Shown in pieces: positions 40,647 to 49,446 of a stretch of DNA of 64,000 nt. Source of the stretch: Schaalia radingae. Lineage in GTDB: Bacteria > Actinomycetota > Actinomycetes > Actinomycetales > Actinomycetaceae. Where the stretch lies: positions 310,001 to 374,000 of the forward strand of contig NZ_LT629792.1 of assembly GCF_900106055.1 (NCBI RefSeq). Direction: 5' to 3'. Both the position numbers and the translations under genes were made by a program. A model generated the notes under the pieces. The model saw only the letters and a program-made list of their open reading frames with translations. It searched no databases and was not told the origin of the DNA. Position 1 is the stretch's first letter. Every line of letters starts with the position of its first letter.

Positions 40647-41760
40647 TTCACCCGGCCCCGAGCTGCTTGTTGATCTGCGCGACTCATCGTGGCGCATGTC
40701 CTTTCCCGCGATGGGCACGCGCGTCGATCTCATTGTCGAGGGCGGCTCCGCCAGGCAGATGACGGAAGCTGTCTGCGAACTTGTTGCACGCCATGAGCGG
40801 CTCTGGTCGCGTTTTTCGGCGCACTCCGATGTGACACGGTTGAACACTGCGTGCGGACAGTGGGTGGATGTGGATCCGGCGACGTGCGCATTACTGGCAC
40901 GCGTCAAGGACCTGATCGACGTCACGTCAGGCTGTTTCAACCCGCTGATTGAGCCGGTGCGTCAGCTGTGGGACCCGGCAGGTGCGCTGGCAGCTCTTGT
41001 CGCCGGCGCAGGTGCTGCCACGAGCACGGAGAGCGCAACCACTCCGGGCAGCGACGCGCTGGCCGAGGTGTTGCCACTGTGCTCACCGGGGATGCTTGAC
41101 GTTGACCCGGCGGCATCGCGGGCACGCCTGAAGGGCGGCGCACGCATTGACCTGGGCGCGATTGCGAAAGGTGCCAGTGCTGATCAGGCTCGGGATCTGT
41201 GTGCCCGACTTGGTGCCCGTGCCGCGCTCGTGTCGATCGGAACATCCTCCATTGCCGCCCTGGGAAGGCGCTCCGACGGCACACCGTGGCGCGTGGGGAT
41301 ACGCGACCCGCGCAGCAGTGAATCATCGTGGCTTGGATACGTGGAACTGCCTGACCGCATGTCACTGTCCACTTCGGGTGACAACCTAGGAGCACTCGTG
41401 GACGTGGCGCCCGACCATGCGCAGCGTTTCAACCATGTCATCGACCCGCGCAGCGGCATGCCCGCCCGGATCCTTGCCCGTTCGGCAACGGTGATCTGCG
41501 CAGACGGCATGACGGCTGAAGCGCTGTCCACCGGCATGCTCATCGGCGGACGGCAGGCGGTTGTCCTGCCACACACAGCAGATGGTGATGTGGCAGCGTC
41601 GCCCTCGTCAATCATTGTCGGCGGCGAGCAGGGAGTGATGGCAGGCGGGATTCGCGTCGATGCCAGGCCCGCGCAGATCTGGCATCCGCGTCAGGAATTG
41701 TCGGAATCTGATGGTGGGGCGGGTGTGTCGGGGCAGAATTCGAGCACGTCACCCACCTGA
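40618..41760 (+). CDS. apbE: FAD:protein FMN transferase ApbE
   Basis: About 380 residues. ApbE hallmarks are present: FPAMGTRVDL, the flavin-binding RIDLGAIAKGASADQA, NHVIDPRSG and the metal-binding DGMTAEALSTG near the C-terminus. The enzyme moves FMN from FAD onto Thr or Ser of exported flavoproteins; its obvious target is the FMN-binding lipoprotein just upstream. The start is uncertain. ATG 40618 overlaps the upstream gene by 29 bases; ATG 40696 is the other choice; a start near 40471 would place a non-family leader within the upstream gene. No signal peptide is apparent, unlike many ApbE proteins. The last 70 bases overlap the antisense XRE gene. Confidence 0.88.
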   Translation: MTSSTSSPTDSPGPELLVDLRDSSWRMSFPAMGTRVDLIVEGGSARQMTEAVCELVARHERLWSRFSAHSDVTRLNTACGQWVDVDPATCALLARVKDLIDVTSGCFNPLIEPVRQLWDPAGALAALVAGAGAATSTESATTPGSDALAEVLPLCSPGMLDVDPAASRARLKGGARIDLGAIAKGASADQARDLCARLGARAALVSIGTSSIAALGRRSDGTPWRVGIRDPRSSESSWLGYVELPDRMSLSTSGDNLGALVDVAPDHAQRFNHVIDPRSGMPARILARSATVICADGMTAEALSTGMLIGGRQAVVLPHTADGDVAASPSSIIVGGEQGVMAGGIRVDARPAQIWHPRQELSESDGGAGVSGQNSSTSPT

Positions 41761-41930
41761 CAGTCGAGCGCCTCGCACAGTGCGTTCAGAGTGGAAAAGC
41801 GGATGGCGCGGGCCTTGCCGGTTTTCAGGTTCGACAGGTTCGCCAATGTGATGCCGATGCGCTTCGACAGGTCAGTGAGCGTCATGCGGCGTTCCAGCAA
41901 GATGCGGTCCAGTGTGACGTGAATACTCAT
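41691..41930 (-). CDS. Small XRE-family (YozG-like) transcriptional regulator
   Basis: A 79-residue protein that is almost only a helix-turn-helix domain (about 6-65, LTDLSKRIGITLANLSNLKTGKARAIRF). It belongs to the short Cro/CI-type regulators commonly paired with DUF2975 membrane proteins, and the DUF2975 gene indeed sits two bases upstream. Its 3' end overlaps the 3' end of apbE on the other strand by 70 bases, so the two transcripts are complementary there. The palindrome at 42437-42463 before the pair is a candidate operator. Confidence 0.9.
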   Translation of the reverse strand: MSIHVTLDRILLERRMTLTDLSKRIGITLANLSNLKTGKARAIRFSTLNALCEALDCQVGDVLEFCPDTPAPPSDSDNS

Positions 41931-41932
41931 GG

Positions 41933-42406
41933 CTACACCGTCAGCTGATTCTCATCCCACGCAGCAATCGCAGCGCGGAAAATGTGTCCGGTGACCAGGA
42001 AGAAAACAGTGCCGCCTGCGCTGAGCGTCACCATGAAGATCGCCATCAGAAGGATCGAGATGTGCTGGAGCGGACTGACGCACATGAACCAGATGGTCGC
42101 GCTCACGTAGTAGATCGTGGCGGCGATGCACACCCACTGCGCGCGGCCAATCAGCGTTAATGCCCGGTGCGTGAAGACTGTGCGGCGCTCAACGAGCAAT
42201 AGGAACTGGTAGGCGATGATCAGGATGGCGAGGAATGGAAGCGTGGCGATGATGGAGCCGACGAGGATCGGGTACTGCAGGTGTGCCATTTCCGGCCAGG
42301 CGGCGGCGCTGTAGTCGCTTTCTGACCAGAGCAGCAGCCAACTTAAGACAATGCCGAGGCCGAAGATCACCAGAACCACGCGGGCAATGATGGTATGCGG
42401 TTTCAT
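41933..42406 (-). CDS. DUF2975 four-helix membrane protein
   Basis: About 157 residues with four membrane helices (about 5-25, 45-70, 95-115 and 120-145), the DUF2975 plan. The start at 42406 is set by AAGGAGG about seven bases upstream; frames further upstream cross the palindromic promoter region. DUF2975/XRE pairs are widespread two-gene cassettes whose signal is not known; the membrane protein may control the small regulator. Nothing ties it directly to the iron operon apart from the antisense overlap. Confidence 0.85.
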   Translation of the reverse strand: MKPHTIIARVVLVIFGLGIVLSWLLLWSESDYSAAAWPEMAHLQYPILVGSIIATLPFLAILIIAYQFLLLVERRTVFTHRALTLIGRAQWVCIAATIYYVSATIWFMCVSPLQHISILLMAIFMVTLSAGGTVFFLVTGHIFRAAIAAWDENQLTV

Positions 42407-42436
42407 GAGTGTGCCTCCTTCAAACATCACATGGTT

Positions 42437-42463
42437 ATCGATAAACGATAATAATTTATCGAT
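42437..42463 (-). promoter_or_regulatory. Palindromic candidate operator upstream of DUF2975/XRE
   Basis: The arms ATCGATAAA (42437-42445) and TTTATCGAT (42455-42463) are perfect inverted repeats around an AT-rich 9-base centre that contains another CGATAA. The block lies about 30 bases before the DUF2975 start, where a promoter is expected. The regulator of the pair is the simplest candidate to bind it. Confidence 0.6.
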
Positions 42464-42554
42464 GTTCGGCATGTCAATGGGTGTGGTGGCAGGACGGCAC
42501 ATGTGCTGATTGGTTCAGTTAACGTGACGCTGAGTGGCGAGGCGCAAGGCGGTT

Positions 42555-45500
42555 TTAGATCTGCGATGCCAGCAAGCTTGCCAGATGCATGCCGCCTCGG
42601 TCAGCGAGCTGCTGAGCCTGAGTGCGGCACGAGAAACCATCCGCCAGATACACGGCATCTGGATACGCATTGAGGGCAGGGAGCAGTGAGGTGCGCGCCA
42701 CCTCGACCGACATATCGTAGTGCCCCTTTTCCATGCCGAAATTACCGGCCAGACCGCAACAGCCATCCAGCTGGACAACGGTGGCACCCAGTGAATCCAG
42801 CAGCGCCCGATCTGCGCTCCACGTCATCACCGAATGATGGTGGCAGTGCGGCTGCGCCACAATTGTCGTGCCATGTAAATCAGGCAGAACACGCTCCTCC
42901 TTCGGAACAGTGGCCAGCACTTCAGCCAGAGTATGCACAGCGCGCGACACGGGAACTGAGCGCCGGTCATCTGGCAGCAGATCCAGCAGATCATCACGCA
43001 GGACTGCCGTACATGACGGCTCCACGCCTACGATTGGAATCCCAGCTACAGCGAACGGTGCCAGAACGTCCAGCAAAGCCGTCAGTTTCTTCTTCGCCCC
43101 AGTCAGCTGCCCCGTCGTAATCCACGTCAGGCCGCAGCACGCATGGGGAGGAATAATCACCTCGAAACCGTTCTGACGCAACACCGCAACCGTTGCACGC
43201 GCGCCCCGGTCGTCAAGCGTCTGTGAAAACGAATCGGCCCACACCACTGCGAAGCGTCGGGCTTCAGAAGCGGACGAGGAAGCAGGCGATGCTGTCTCAG
43301 CAAGCCGCTCGGCACTCGACGGCACTGCTGACGGAGGCGCATCTGCAACCAGGTGCCGCCGCCTGGCCCATCGCTGGAAGGTTCCGGACTGAAGAGCGGG
43401 CATCGGTCTACGCGCATCCATACCCAGCAGTGCGAATGCAGCCCGGCGAATCGCATCTACTCCCATCACTGCGTTGGTCAGGGCGGATGCACCCGGAATG
43501 CGGGCGCTCAGGCCCGTCCACAGGGGCAGGCGGCCCAGCGCATAGTGGGACAGCGGACGCAGGCGCCCACGGTACTTACGGAAGAACACCTCAGAGCGGT
43601 ACCTGGCCATGTCCACACCTGCCGGGCAATCCGACGAACAGGCCTTACATGACAGACACAGGTCGAGCGCTTCGAGCACCTCCGGTGAGGTGATTGACTG
43701 GATCAGTTGCCCATTGGCAGCGTCCTGGAGTGTGCGCGCCCGCCCTCGGGTCACGTCCTTTTCCAGATGCGACGCCTTCCACGACGGGCACATAAACGTG
43801 CCGTCAATCGTCGCGCGACACTTGCCCACACCTGTGCAGCGATGGACCGCCTGAGTGAAATCACCGTGGTCTTCCCCGAAGGCGAAGCCTCCCGCCGCTG
43901 GCAACGAGCGTGCACGAGGGCGCCGCAGGAAATCATCGAGCTTGTCGATCTGGTTGGTCGGTGAGGCCAAAACACCGGGATTGAGCAGGTCATCGGGGTC
44001 GAACAGGGCCTTGACGTTGTTGAACAGGTCAATCAGTTCCGGGGAGTACATGAAGCGCAGCAGTTCCGTGCGTGCACGCCCATCCCCGTGTTCACCGGAA
44101 ACTGAACCGCCATGCCTGGCGCACACCTGAGCCGCCTCCTCCAGGAAACGCCTCGAATGCGCCACCCCAGCCCCGGTCTCGAGTGGCATGTTCAGACGCA
44201 CATGCACGCAGCCATCTCCGAAATGCCCGTACAGCAGCCCGTCAATGTCATACTCATCCATCAGCGCCGTGAAATCACGCAAGTAGGCTCCGAGGCGGTC
44301 CGGTGGCACCGCGGCATCTTCAAAACCGGGCCATGCCTGTTCACCGGTCGCTGACGTTTCAGATGGGGGAGTGCGCCCACCCAATCCCGCACCATCAGCG
44401 CGGATGCGCCACAGTCGCGTGGCATCATCCCCCGGAGGGTAGACCGCCGCATCGACCGCATGAGATGCGGCCGCAAGTCTGCGAGCCTGTGCCAGCGATT
44501 CCTCTTCGCTTCCGGCCGACACCTCGCACATCAGCCACCCGTCACCCTTGGGAAGCGCCGGCACGGCTCCGGGTCCGCGGTGAGCTCGTACCACGTCCAC
44601 CAGGCGCGAATCCATCCCTTCGACAGCCAGCGGCTCACAGCGCAAAATTGTGGGTACATCGTCAGCTGCAGCAATCATGTCCGGATACCCTAACGCCACC
44701 AGCACGGGCGCTCGCGGAATCTCCACCAACTTGACGGTGATCGACACGATTGTGGTCAGCGTCCCCTCGGTGCCCACCAGCATCGCCGCCAGATTGCGAT
44801 GCTTCTCAGGGGTCAGATGCTCAAGCGAATAACCCGACACCTGCCTGCCGAAACGCCCCAGTTCCGTGCGGATGAGCGCCAGATTGGAATCGATCAGCGT
44901 GTCCAGTCCAGGCACCTGCGAGAGGTCAGAGTGGCTGGTGGAAGCGGTGAAGCGTCTGCCTCGTCCATCGATGACGTCGAGGGAGACGATGTTGTCTGAC
45001 GTGCGTCCCCAGGCGGTTGCGTGAGGCCCGCACGCATTGTTGCCCACCATGCCGCCGATCGTTGCCCGGTTCTGGCTGGACGGATCCGGACCGAAACGCA
45101 GTCCGTACTTGCGGGCAGCTTCCTGCAGGGTGGATTCCACGCAGCCCGGCTCCACCACGGCCGTGCGCGCCTGCGGATCGATCGACAGCACTCGGTTCAG
45201 GTGGCGCGAAAAGTCAATGACGATGCCCGGTCCACACGCATTGCCAGCACATGACGTGCCACCCCCACGGTTGGTCAACGGAATGGAGAAGCGTCGCGAC
45301 GCCTCGCACACGGCCAGGACGTCCTCGGTTGAACGAGGGAAGACAACGAACTGCGGCGGAACGCGATAGTTGCCGGCGTCTGTGGAATAGCGCGCGCGGG
45401 TGCCTGTCGTACGATCAACCTCACCGTCGAGCACGTCAACCAGGTGCGCGTAGCAAGCTTCCACGTCGCGAGGCCGGATATCGGCGCGCTTGGGCAGGGG

Positions 45501-45587
45501 GGACGAGGCTGTCGCCGGCTCACTGCTGAGTGGGTGGAAGCTCATAGGCTGATTGTGCCACTTTTGATGCCTGCTCTGCGCCGCCAT
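42555..45587 (-). CDS. Fused FAD-linked dehydrogenase and Fe-S (CCG-domain) subunit
   Basis: A protein of about 1,000 residues with the GlcD/DLD-type FAD-binding domain (about 60-240, with RGGGTSCAGNACGPGIVIDFSR), an FAD-oxidase C-terminal domain (about 270-560), a 4Fe-4S part (about 600-690: CTGVGKCRATIDGTFMC and CLSCKACSSDCPAGVD) and two CCG domains (HACCGLTW and DGCCGLAGNFG). This fusion oxidises a 2-hydroxy acid such as D-lactate, glycolate or 2-hydroxyglutarate and passes electrons to the membrane. The exact substrate cannot be told. Two starts are possible, ATG 45587 or ATG 45545; neither has a good ribosome-binding site. It follows the cyclo-ligase gene by 39 bases. Confidence 0.92.
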   Translation of the reverse strand: MAAQSRHQKWHNQPMSFHPLSSEPATASSPLPKRADIRPRDVEACYAHLVDVLDGEVDRTTGTRARYSTDAGNYRVPPQFVVFPRSTEDVLAVCEASRRFSIPLTNRGGGTSCAGNACGPGIVIDFSRHLNRVLSIDPQARTAVVEPGCVESTLQEAARKYGLRFGPDPSSQNRATIGGMVGNNACGPHATAWGRTSDNIVSLDVIDGRGRRFTASTSHSDLSQVPGLDTLIDSNLALIRTELGRFGRQVSGYSLEHLTPEKHRNLAAMLVGTEGTLTTIVSITVKLVEIPRAPVLVALGYPDMIAAADDVPTILRCEPLAVEGMDSRLVDVVRAHRGPGAVPALPKGDGWLMCEVSAGSEEESLAQARRLAAASHAVDAAVYPPGDDATRLWRIRADGAGLGGRTPPSETSATGEQAWPGFEDAAVPPDRLGAYLRDFTALMDEYDIDGLLYGHFGDGCVHVRLNMPLETGAGVAHSRRFLEEAAQVCARHGGSVSGEHGDGRARTELLRFMYSPELIDLFNNVKALFDPDDLLNPGVLASPTNQIDKLDDFLRRPRARSLPAAGGFAFGEDHGDFTQAVHRCTGVGKCRATIDGTFMCPSWKASHLEKDVTRGRARTLQDAANGQLIQSITSPEVLEALDLCLSCKACSSDCPAGVDMARYRSEVFFRKYRGRLRPLSHYALGRLPLWTGLSARIPGASALTNAVMGVDAIRRAAFALLGMDARRPMPALQSGTFQRWARRRHLVADAPPSAVPSSAERLAETASPASSSASEARRFAVVWADSFSQTLDDRGARATVAVLRQNGFEVIIPPHACCGLTWITTGQLTGAKKKLTALLDVLAPFAVAGIPIVGVEPSCTAVLRDDLLDLLPDDRRSVPVSRAVHTLAEVLATVPKEERVLPDLHGTTIVAQPHCHHHSVMTWSADRALLDSLGATVVQLDGCCGLAGNFGMEKGHYDMSVEVARTSLLPALNAYPDAVYLADGFSCRTQAQQLADRGGMHLASLLASQI

Positions 45588-45626
45588 CAGGTATGCGAAC
45601 TGACAGGTGTGGCTGTGTCGCGGGCG

Positions 45627-46355
45627 TCAGCGAGTCAGCATCACCATGCGTGTGGGTGTCACAATCGCGTCTACGGCGACATCGTGAGGATCGACAGGCA
45701 AGGTGCCTGTATCCCACACCTCTTCATCGAACAGTGCGATGACCAGTGGAGCACGGCGCCTCACAGGCAGTGCGCTTTCCTGCGGCGACCTCTCAGCGTG
45801 ATCCGTGTTCCACCTACTTAAGGCCCGGTCATACCACCCGCCGCCCTGGCCCAGGCGCGTGCCCGAAAGGTCGGCGGCCAGGCCCGCAAGCAATACAATG
45901 TCGACGCTGTCAGGAAGTTCGGCATAGGGCGCATCGGAGAGATGAGGCTGGGCAGGCCAGCGTGCAGAAGGCTGGTCGAGGACTGCTGCCAGACGGTCAG
46001 TCGTCAATGATGACCAGGCAGATGTGCTGGCATCAGGAAAATCAATACAGCCCCACGCAGGTTCGTCCAGTGCACGCCCCTGCCGGTTAACGACAACAGG
46101 CAGGAAGCAGCGACCCGATTCAGCGACGATGGCTGAGACATCCGGCTCGGTGGTGGTTGGAACAAACAGTGCCGGGAGGTGAGGACACCCTACTCCGAGC
46201 GCGTTACAGGCCTGCAGCCACGAGCGGACCAGTCCGCGTTGCTCCCGCCGGCGCAACTCATCGGCTTCGCGGCCAGGGAGTGCATCCCACCGGGCGCGCC
46301 TGTCACGCCGCTGGGCGCGAATTCTGGCGCGAAGTGGAGCTTTTTCGTGCAACAT
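45627..46355 (-). CDS. 5-formyltetrahydrofolate cyclo-ligase family protein
   Basis: A 242-residue protein. The N-terminal basic helix (LRARIRAQRRDRRARW) is typical, and the nucleotide-binding loop LGQGGGWYDRALS (about 162-174) corresponds to the family GxGGGYYDR. The C-terminus has VDPHDVAVDAIVTPTRM. The enzyme converts 5-formyl-THF to 5,10-methenyl-THF with ATP in the cytosol. The gene is divergent from galU; the 40-49 bases between them must hold both promoters. It probably shares a transcript with the dehydrogenase downstream. Confidence 0.93.
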   Translation of the reverse strand: MLHEKAPLRARIRAQRRDRRARWDALPGREADELRRREQRGLVRSWLQACNALGVGCPHLPALFVPTTTEPDVSAIVAESGRCFLPVVVNRQGRALDEPAWGCIDFPDASTSAWSSLTTDRLAAVLDQPSARWPAQPHLSDAPYAELPDSVDIVLLAGLAADLSGTRLGQGGGWYDRALSRWNTDHAERSPQESALPVRRRAPLVIALFDEEVWDTGTLPVDPHDVAVDAIVTPTRMVMLTR

Positions 46356-46404
46356 GGCCCCTCCTGAGCACTGAACATCTCCTACTTAGGATACTGTGGC
46401 AGAC

Positions 46405-47397
46405 ATGAGCGAAACTGAGCCCACTCGTCACGCGCGCGTGCGTCACGCCGTGATCCCAGCAGCTGGACGCGGAACGAGATTCTTGCCGGCAACGAAGTCT
46501 GTGCCCAAAGAAATGCTGCCGGTCGTTGACCGACCATCCATTGAATATATTGCGCGCGAAGCCACTCGAGCCGGCATTGAAGACATGCTGATCATCACTC
46601 GCACCGGCAAAGATGCCATCGAGGAATACTTCGACGCAGATCCCGGCCTGGAGGCGGCACTGGAGGCCTCTCACAAGGAATCACTGCTCAAGATCGTGCG
46701 CGAATATGAGCACCTCGCGCGCATGCACTCTGTGCGCCAGGGACATCCGCTGGGGCTGGGACATGCCGTCCTTCAGTCACGCTTCCACGTTGGTAACAAT
46801 CCTTTTGCCGTCATGCTGCCGGACGATTTGATGCACCCAAAGTCCCGCCTGCTGGAGAAAATGCTCGCGATCCGCACGGCGATCGGCGGATCGGTTGTCG
46901 CACTCATGCGTGTCACACCCGAACAGGCAACCGCTTATGCTTCTGTTGACGTCACCCCGATGCCGATTCCGGAAGGCCTGCCCATCGACATTGAGGAAGG
47001 CACATTGTTCCGCCTCAACAAGGTTGTCGAAAAGCCCCCGGTCGATGAGGTGCTCAGCGAATACGCCGTGGTGGGCCGCTACGTCTTCAATCCGCGTATC
47101 TTCACGGAACTGGAAAATATCGAACCCGGTCACGGTGGTGAATACCAGCTCACCGACGCATATGCCCGACTCATCGACGTGCCAGCCGAAGAAGGAGGTG
47201 GCGTAGTTGGCCTGGTTCTGGATGACCGCCGCTTCGACACCGGAGACAAACTCGGCTACCTCACCGCCTCCATTGAACTGGCGCTGGAGGACCCGGAACT
47301 GGGACCCGGAGTACGCTCGTTCCTGGAAGAGCTCATGGCAACACAGCCGGGGGACGCCCTCGACAAGTCTGACAGCACGTCACCCAAGCATCACTGA
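46405..47397 (+). CDS. galU: UTP-glucose-1-phosphate uridylyltransferase
   Basis: About 330 residues with the nucleotidyltransferase signature VIPAAGRGTRFLPATKSVPKEMLP near the N-terminus, then RQGHPLGLGHAV and VEKPP. It makes UDP-glucose for cell-wall polysaccharides and glycogen or exopolysaccharide precursors. Starts at GTG 46396 or ATG 46405 are possible. Neither has a Shine-Dalgarno, and a TAGGAT box at 46387-46392 would put the transcript start within a few bases of the ATG, so a leaderless or nearly leaderless message is likely. It heads galU-moeA-GNAT-sepX, a conserved actinobacterial order. Confidence 0.95.
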   Translation: MSETEPTRHARVRHAVIPAAGRGTRFLPATKSVPKEMLPVVDRPSIEYIAREATRAGIEDMLIITRTGKDAIEEYFDADPGLEAALEASHKESLLKIVREYEHLARMHSVRQGHPLGLGHAVLQSRFHVGNNPFAVMLPDDLMHPKSRLLEKMLAIRTAIGGSVVALMRVTPEQATAYASVDVTPMPIPEGLPIDIEEGTLFRLNKVVEKPPVDEVLSEYAVVGRYVFNPRIFTELENIEPGHGGEYQLTDAYARLIDVPAEEGGGVVGLVLDDRRFDTGDKLGYLTASIELALEDPELGPGVRSFLEELMATQPGDALDKSDSTSPKHH

Positions 47398-47411
47398 AAG
47401 GGACAACTTGA

Positions 47412-48632
47412 ATGCGTTCGGTCGCAGAGTTTTACCAAGACTGCCTGTCAACTGTTGGCCAGCAGCCGCCGCTGGATGTCCAGCTCGCTGATGCCGTGTC
47501 GTGCGTGCTGGCTGAAGACGTGCAGGCCCGCTTCGACCTTCCCGTAGCGGATCTGGCCGGATGCGACGGGTACGCCGTGCGATCGTCTGACCTCGAAGGG
47601 GCGCGCCCGGACAGTATGGTGACCCTGCCGGTCACCGAGGAAGTCAAGGCTGGAGATGTTGACCCGGCCGCGCTGGTGCCGGGAACTGCCATCCGCATTG
47701 CATCGGGAGCGCCGGTGCCCACAGGTGCAGATGCGGTGATCGCACTGGATTTTACGGATCGCGGTATGGCTAAAGTGACCGTGCGCACCCAGCCGGCGCG
47801 CGGTGAGAACATCCGGCGTCGCGCCGAAGACGTGGTCGAGGGGGACGTGGTTCTGCGTCACGGCACGCGTGTAGGTGCACGCCAGGTAGCGCTTCTGGCC
47901 GGCGTGGGGCGCTCACGAGTGACAGTGCATCCACGCCCACGAGTGGTGATCCTGTCGATTGGTGACGAGCTTGTGGAGCCGGGTGAACAGGCACGACCCG
48001 GCACGGTGTTCGATGCCAACGGGCATGCCCTTTCCACCGCTGTGGCGGATGCGGGTGCTCAAACCTTCCGCGTGGCAGCCGTTCCTGATGGCCGTCAGGC
48101 ACTGCGCGAAACGATCCAGGACCAGCTGGTTCGCGCTGACCTCATCATCACGACCGGCGGCATCTCGTATGGCTCAGGCGATACGGTGCGCGAAGTGCTC
48201 GGCGCGCTGGGCACGGTGCGCTTTGACAATGTGGCCGCATGGCCCGGGCATATCCTCGGAGTTGGAACCGTCGGTGACGAAGATGACGCGACTCCGATCT
48301 TCTGCCTGCCCGGTGACCCTGTATCCGCGCAGGTGTGTTTCGAAGTATATGTGCGTCCTGCCCTTCGACAGATGCAGGGATGGACGACACTGAGCAGGCC
48401 GAGCGTGCAGGCTCGCGTGGATCGCTCATGGTATTCACCACGAGGGCGACGCGAATTTGTCCGCGTGCGCCTGACGGGGTCGCCTCGAACCGGATACCAG
48501 GCCAAAATCATGGGATCACCTGCAGCGCTATTGCTGTCCGCACTGGCTGAATCGAACGCACTGGCGGTCGTGCCCGAAGAGGTCACGAATGTGCGTGCCG
48601 GTGACGCCCTGCAGTGCATGGTGCTTGATTAA
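47412..48632 (+). CDS. MoeA-like protein; by context the gephyrin-like division protein Glp
   Basis: A 406-residue MoeA-fold protein with ADLAGCDGYAV, GAPVPTGADAVIAL, TTGGISYGSGDTV and FCLPGDPVSAQVCFEVYVRP. MoeA inserts molybdate into molybdopterin. However, in actinobacteria the MoeA paralogue next to a SepX/GlpR-type membrane protein has been described as Glp, which binds FtsZ and helps division and polar growth. Here that membrane protein lies two genes downstream and no other molybdenum-cofactor gene is in the window, so the Glp reading is favoured. Whether enzyme activity remains cannot be seen. AAAGGGA precedes the ATG; the stop overlaps the next start (TAATG). Confidence 0.9.
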   Translation: MRSVAEFYQDCLSTVGQQPPLDVQLADAVSCVLAEDVQARFDLPVADLAGCDGYAVRSSDLEGARPDSMVTLPVTEEVKAGDVDPAALVPGTAIRIASGAPVPTGADAVIALDFTDRGMAKVTVRTQPARGENIRRRAEDVVEGDVVLRHGTRVGARQVALLAGVGRSRVTVHPRPRVVILSIGDELVEPGEQARPGTVFDANGHALSTAVADAGAQTFRVAAVPDGRQALRETIQDQLVRADLIITTGGISYGSGDTVREVLGALGTVRFDNVAAWPGHILGVGTVGDEDDATPIFCLPGDPVSAQVCFEVYVRPALRQMQGWTTLSRPSVQARVDRSWYSPRGRREFVRVRLTGSPRTGYQAKIMGSPAALLLSALAESNALAVVPEEVTNVRAGDALQCMVLD

Positions 48633-49375
48633 TGCTGTTCGGCAGGCCGCGGATCTGGGGACGCCACCCCGATGAGCTGACGATTCGCATCGACGATCCT
48701 GTGGGTCGCGCTCTGATCAGGCCGCATGGCAGTGCCTCGAGAATCGGGGCGACGGGGAGCGCTGCGCGAACGGGGCGTGATAGCGCCGTGAAGCTCGGGG
48801 ACAGTGTTGTGATCCGTCCGGCCTACGGTAGCGATCATCTTCGCATCGAGAAAGCGCGTGCCGAGAATTCTGCGTGGCTCAAACCCTGGGAGGCGACGCT
48901 GCCGGTCGGATCGACAGAGGAACTCCCCGACATCTGGACCTATCAGCGCCAGGTCGACAGGCAGCAAAAGCGCGGAACGAGCCTTGTCATGATGGTCGAA
49001 TGCGACCGTCAACCGCTGGGTTTGATCACCGTCTCCAATGTTCAGTGGGGGGCGATGTGTCAGGGCGTCCTCGGCTATTGGATGGTCAGGAAAGCCGCTG
49101 GGGTGGGGCTGGGTGCGCTGTGCGTGGCTGGCGTCATCGACCTGATGATCGGTGAGCTGGGCTTGCACCGGGTGGAGGTCAACGTCCGGCCGGAAAATGA
49201 TCGATCTTTGGGATTGTGTCGAAAAATCGGGTTGCGTGAAGAGGGCTACAAGAAGCGTTACATGTGCATTGCGGGCAGGTGGGCTGATCACGTCAGCTTC
49301 GCTTTGGATACGGAATCCTGGCCCGAGGGCGGCATCGTCCAATCCGTGTGGAAAATGCCGCTGACGCTGACCTGA
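48632..49375 (+). CDS. RimJ/RimL-type GNAT acetyltransferase
   Basis: A 247-residue protein. The C-terminal GNAT domain (about 60-235) has the acetyl-CoA-binding region YWMVRKAAGVGLGALCVAGVIDL and the family end motif RVEVNVRPENDRSLGLCRKIGLREEGY. The roughly 50 residues before it are an extension without clear similarity. RimJ acetylates the N-terminus of ribosomal protein S5 in E. coli; the substrate here is unknown. It overlaps the moeA-like gene by one base and is a fixed member of the galU-moeA-sepX neighbourhood. Confidence 0.92.
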   Translation: MLFGRPRIWGRHPDELTIRIDDPVGRALIRPHGSASRIGATGSAARTGRDSAVKLGDSVVIRPAYGSDHLRIEKARAENSAWLKPWEATLPVGSTEELPDIWTYQRQVDRQQKRGTSLVMMVECDRQPLGLITVSNVQWGAMCQGVLGYWMVRKAAGVGLGALCVAGVIDLMIGELGLHRVEVNVRPENDRSLGLCRKIGLREEGYKKRYMCIAGRWADHVSFALDTESWPEGGIVQSVWKMPLTLT

Positions 49376-49446
49376 TTCGCCTCTCATTTGGCGCCGGCGC
49401 GCGCGTCAGAACCTGTTTTTGGCAGCCCGTGCCGTAGCGTTAATAC

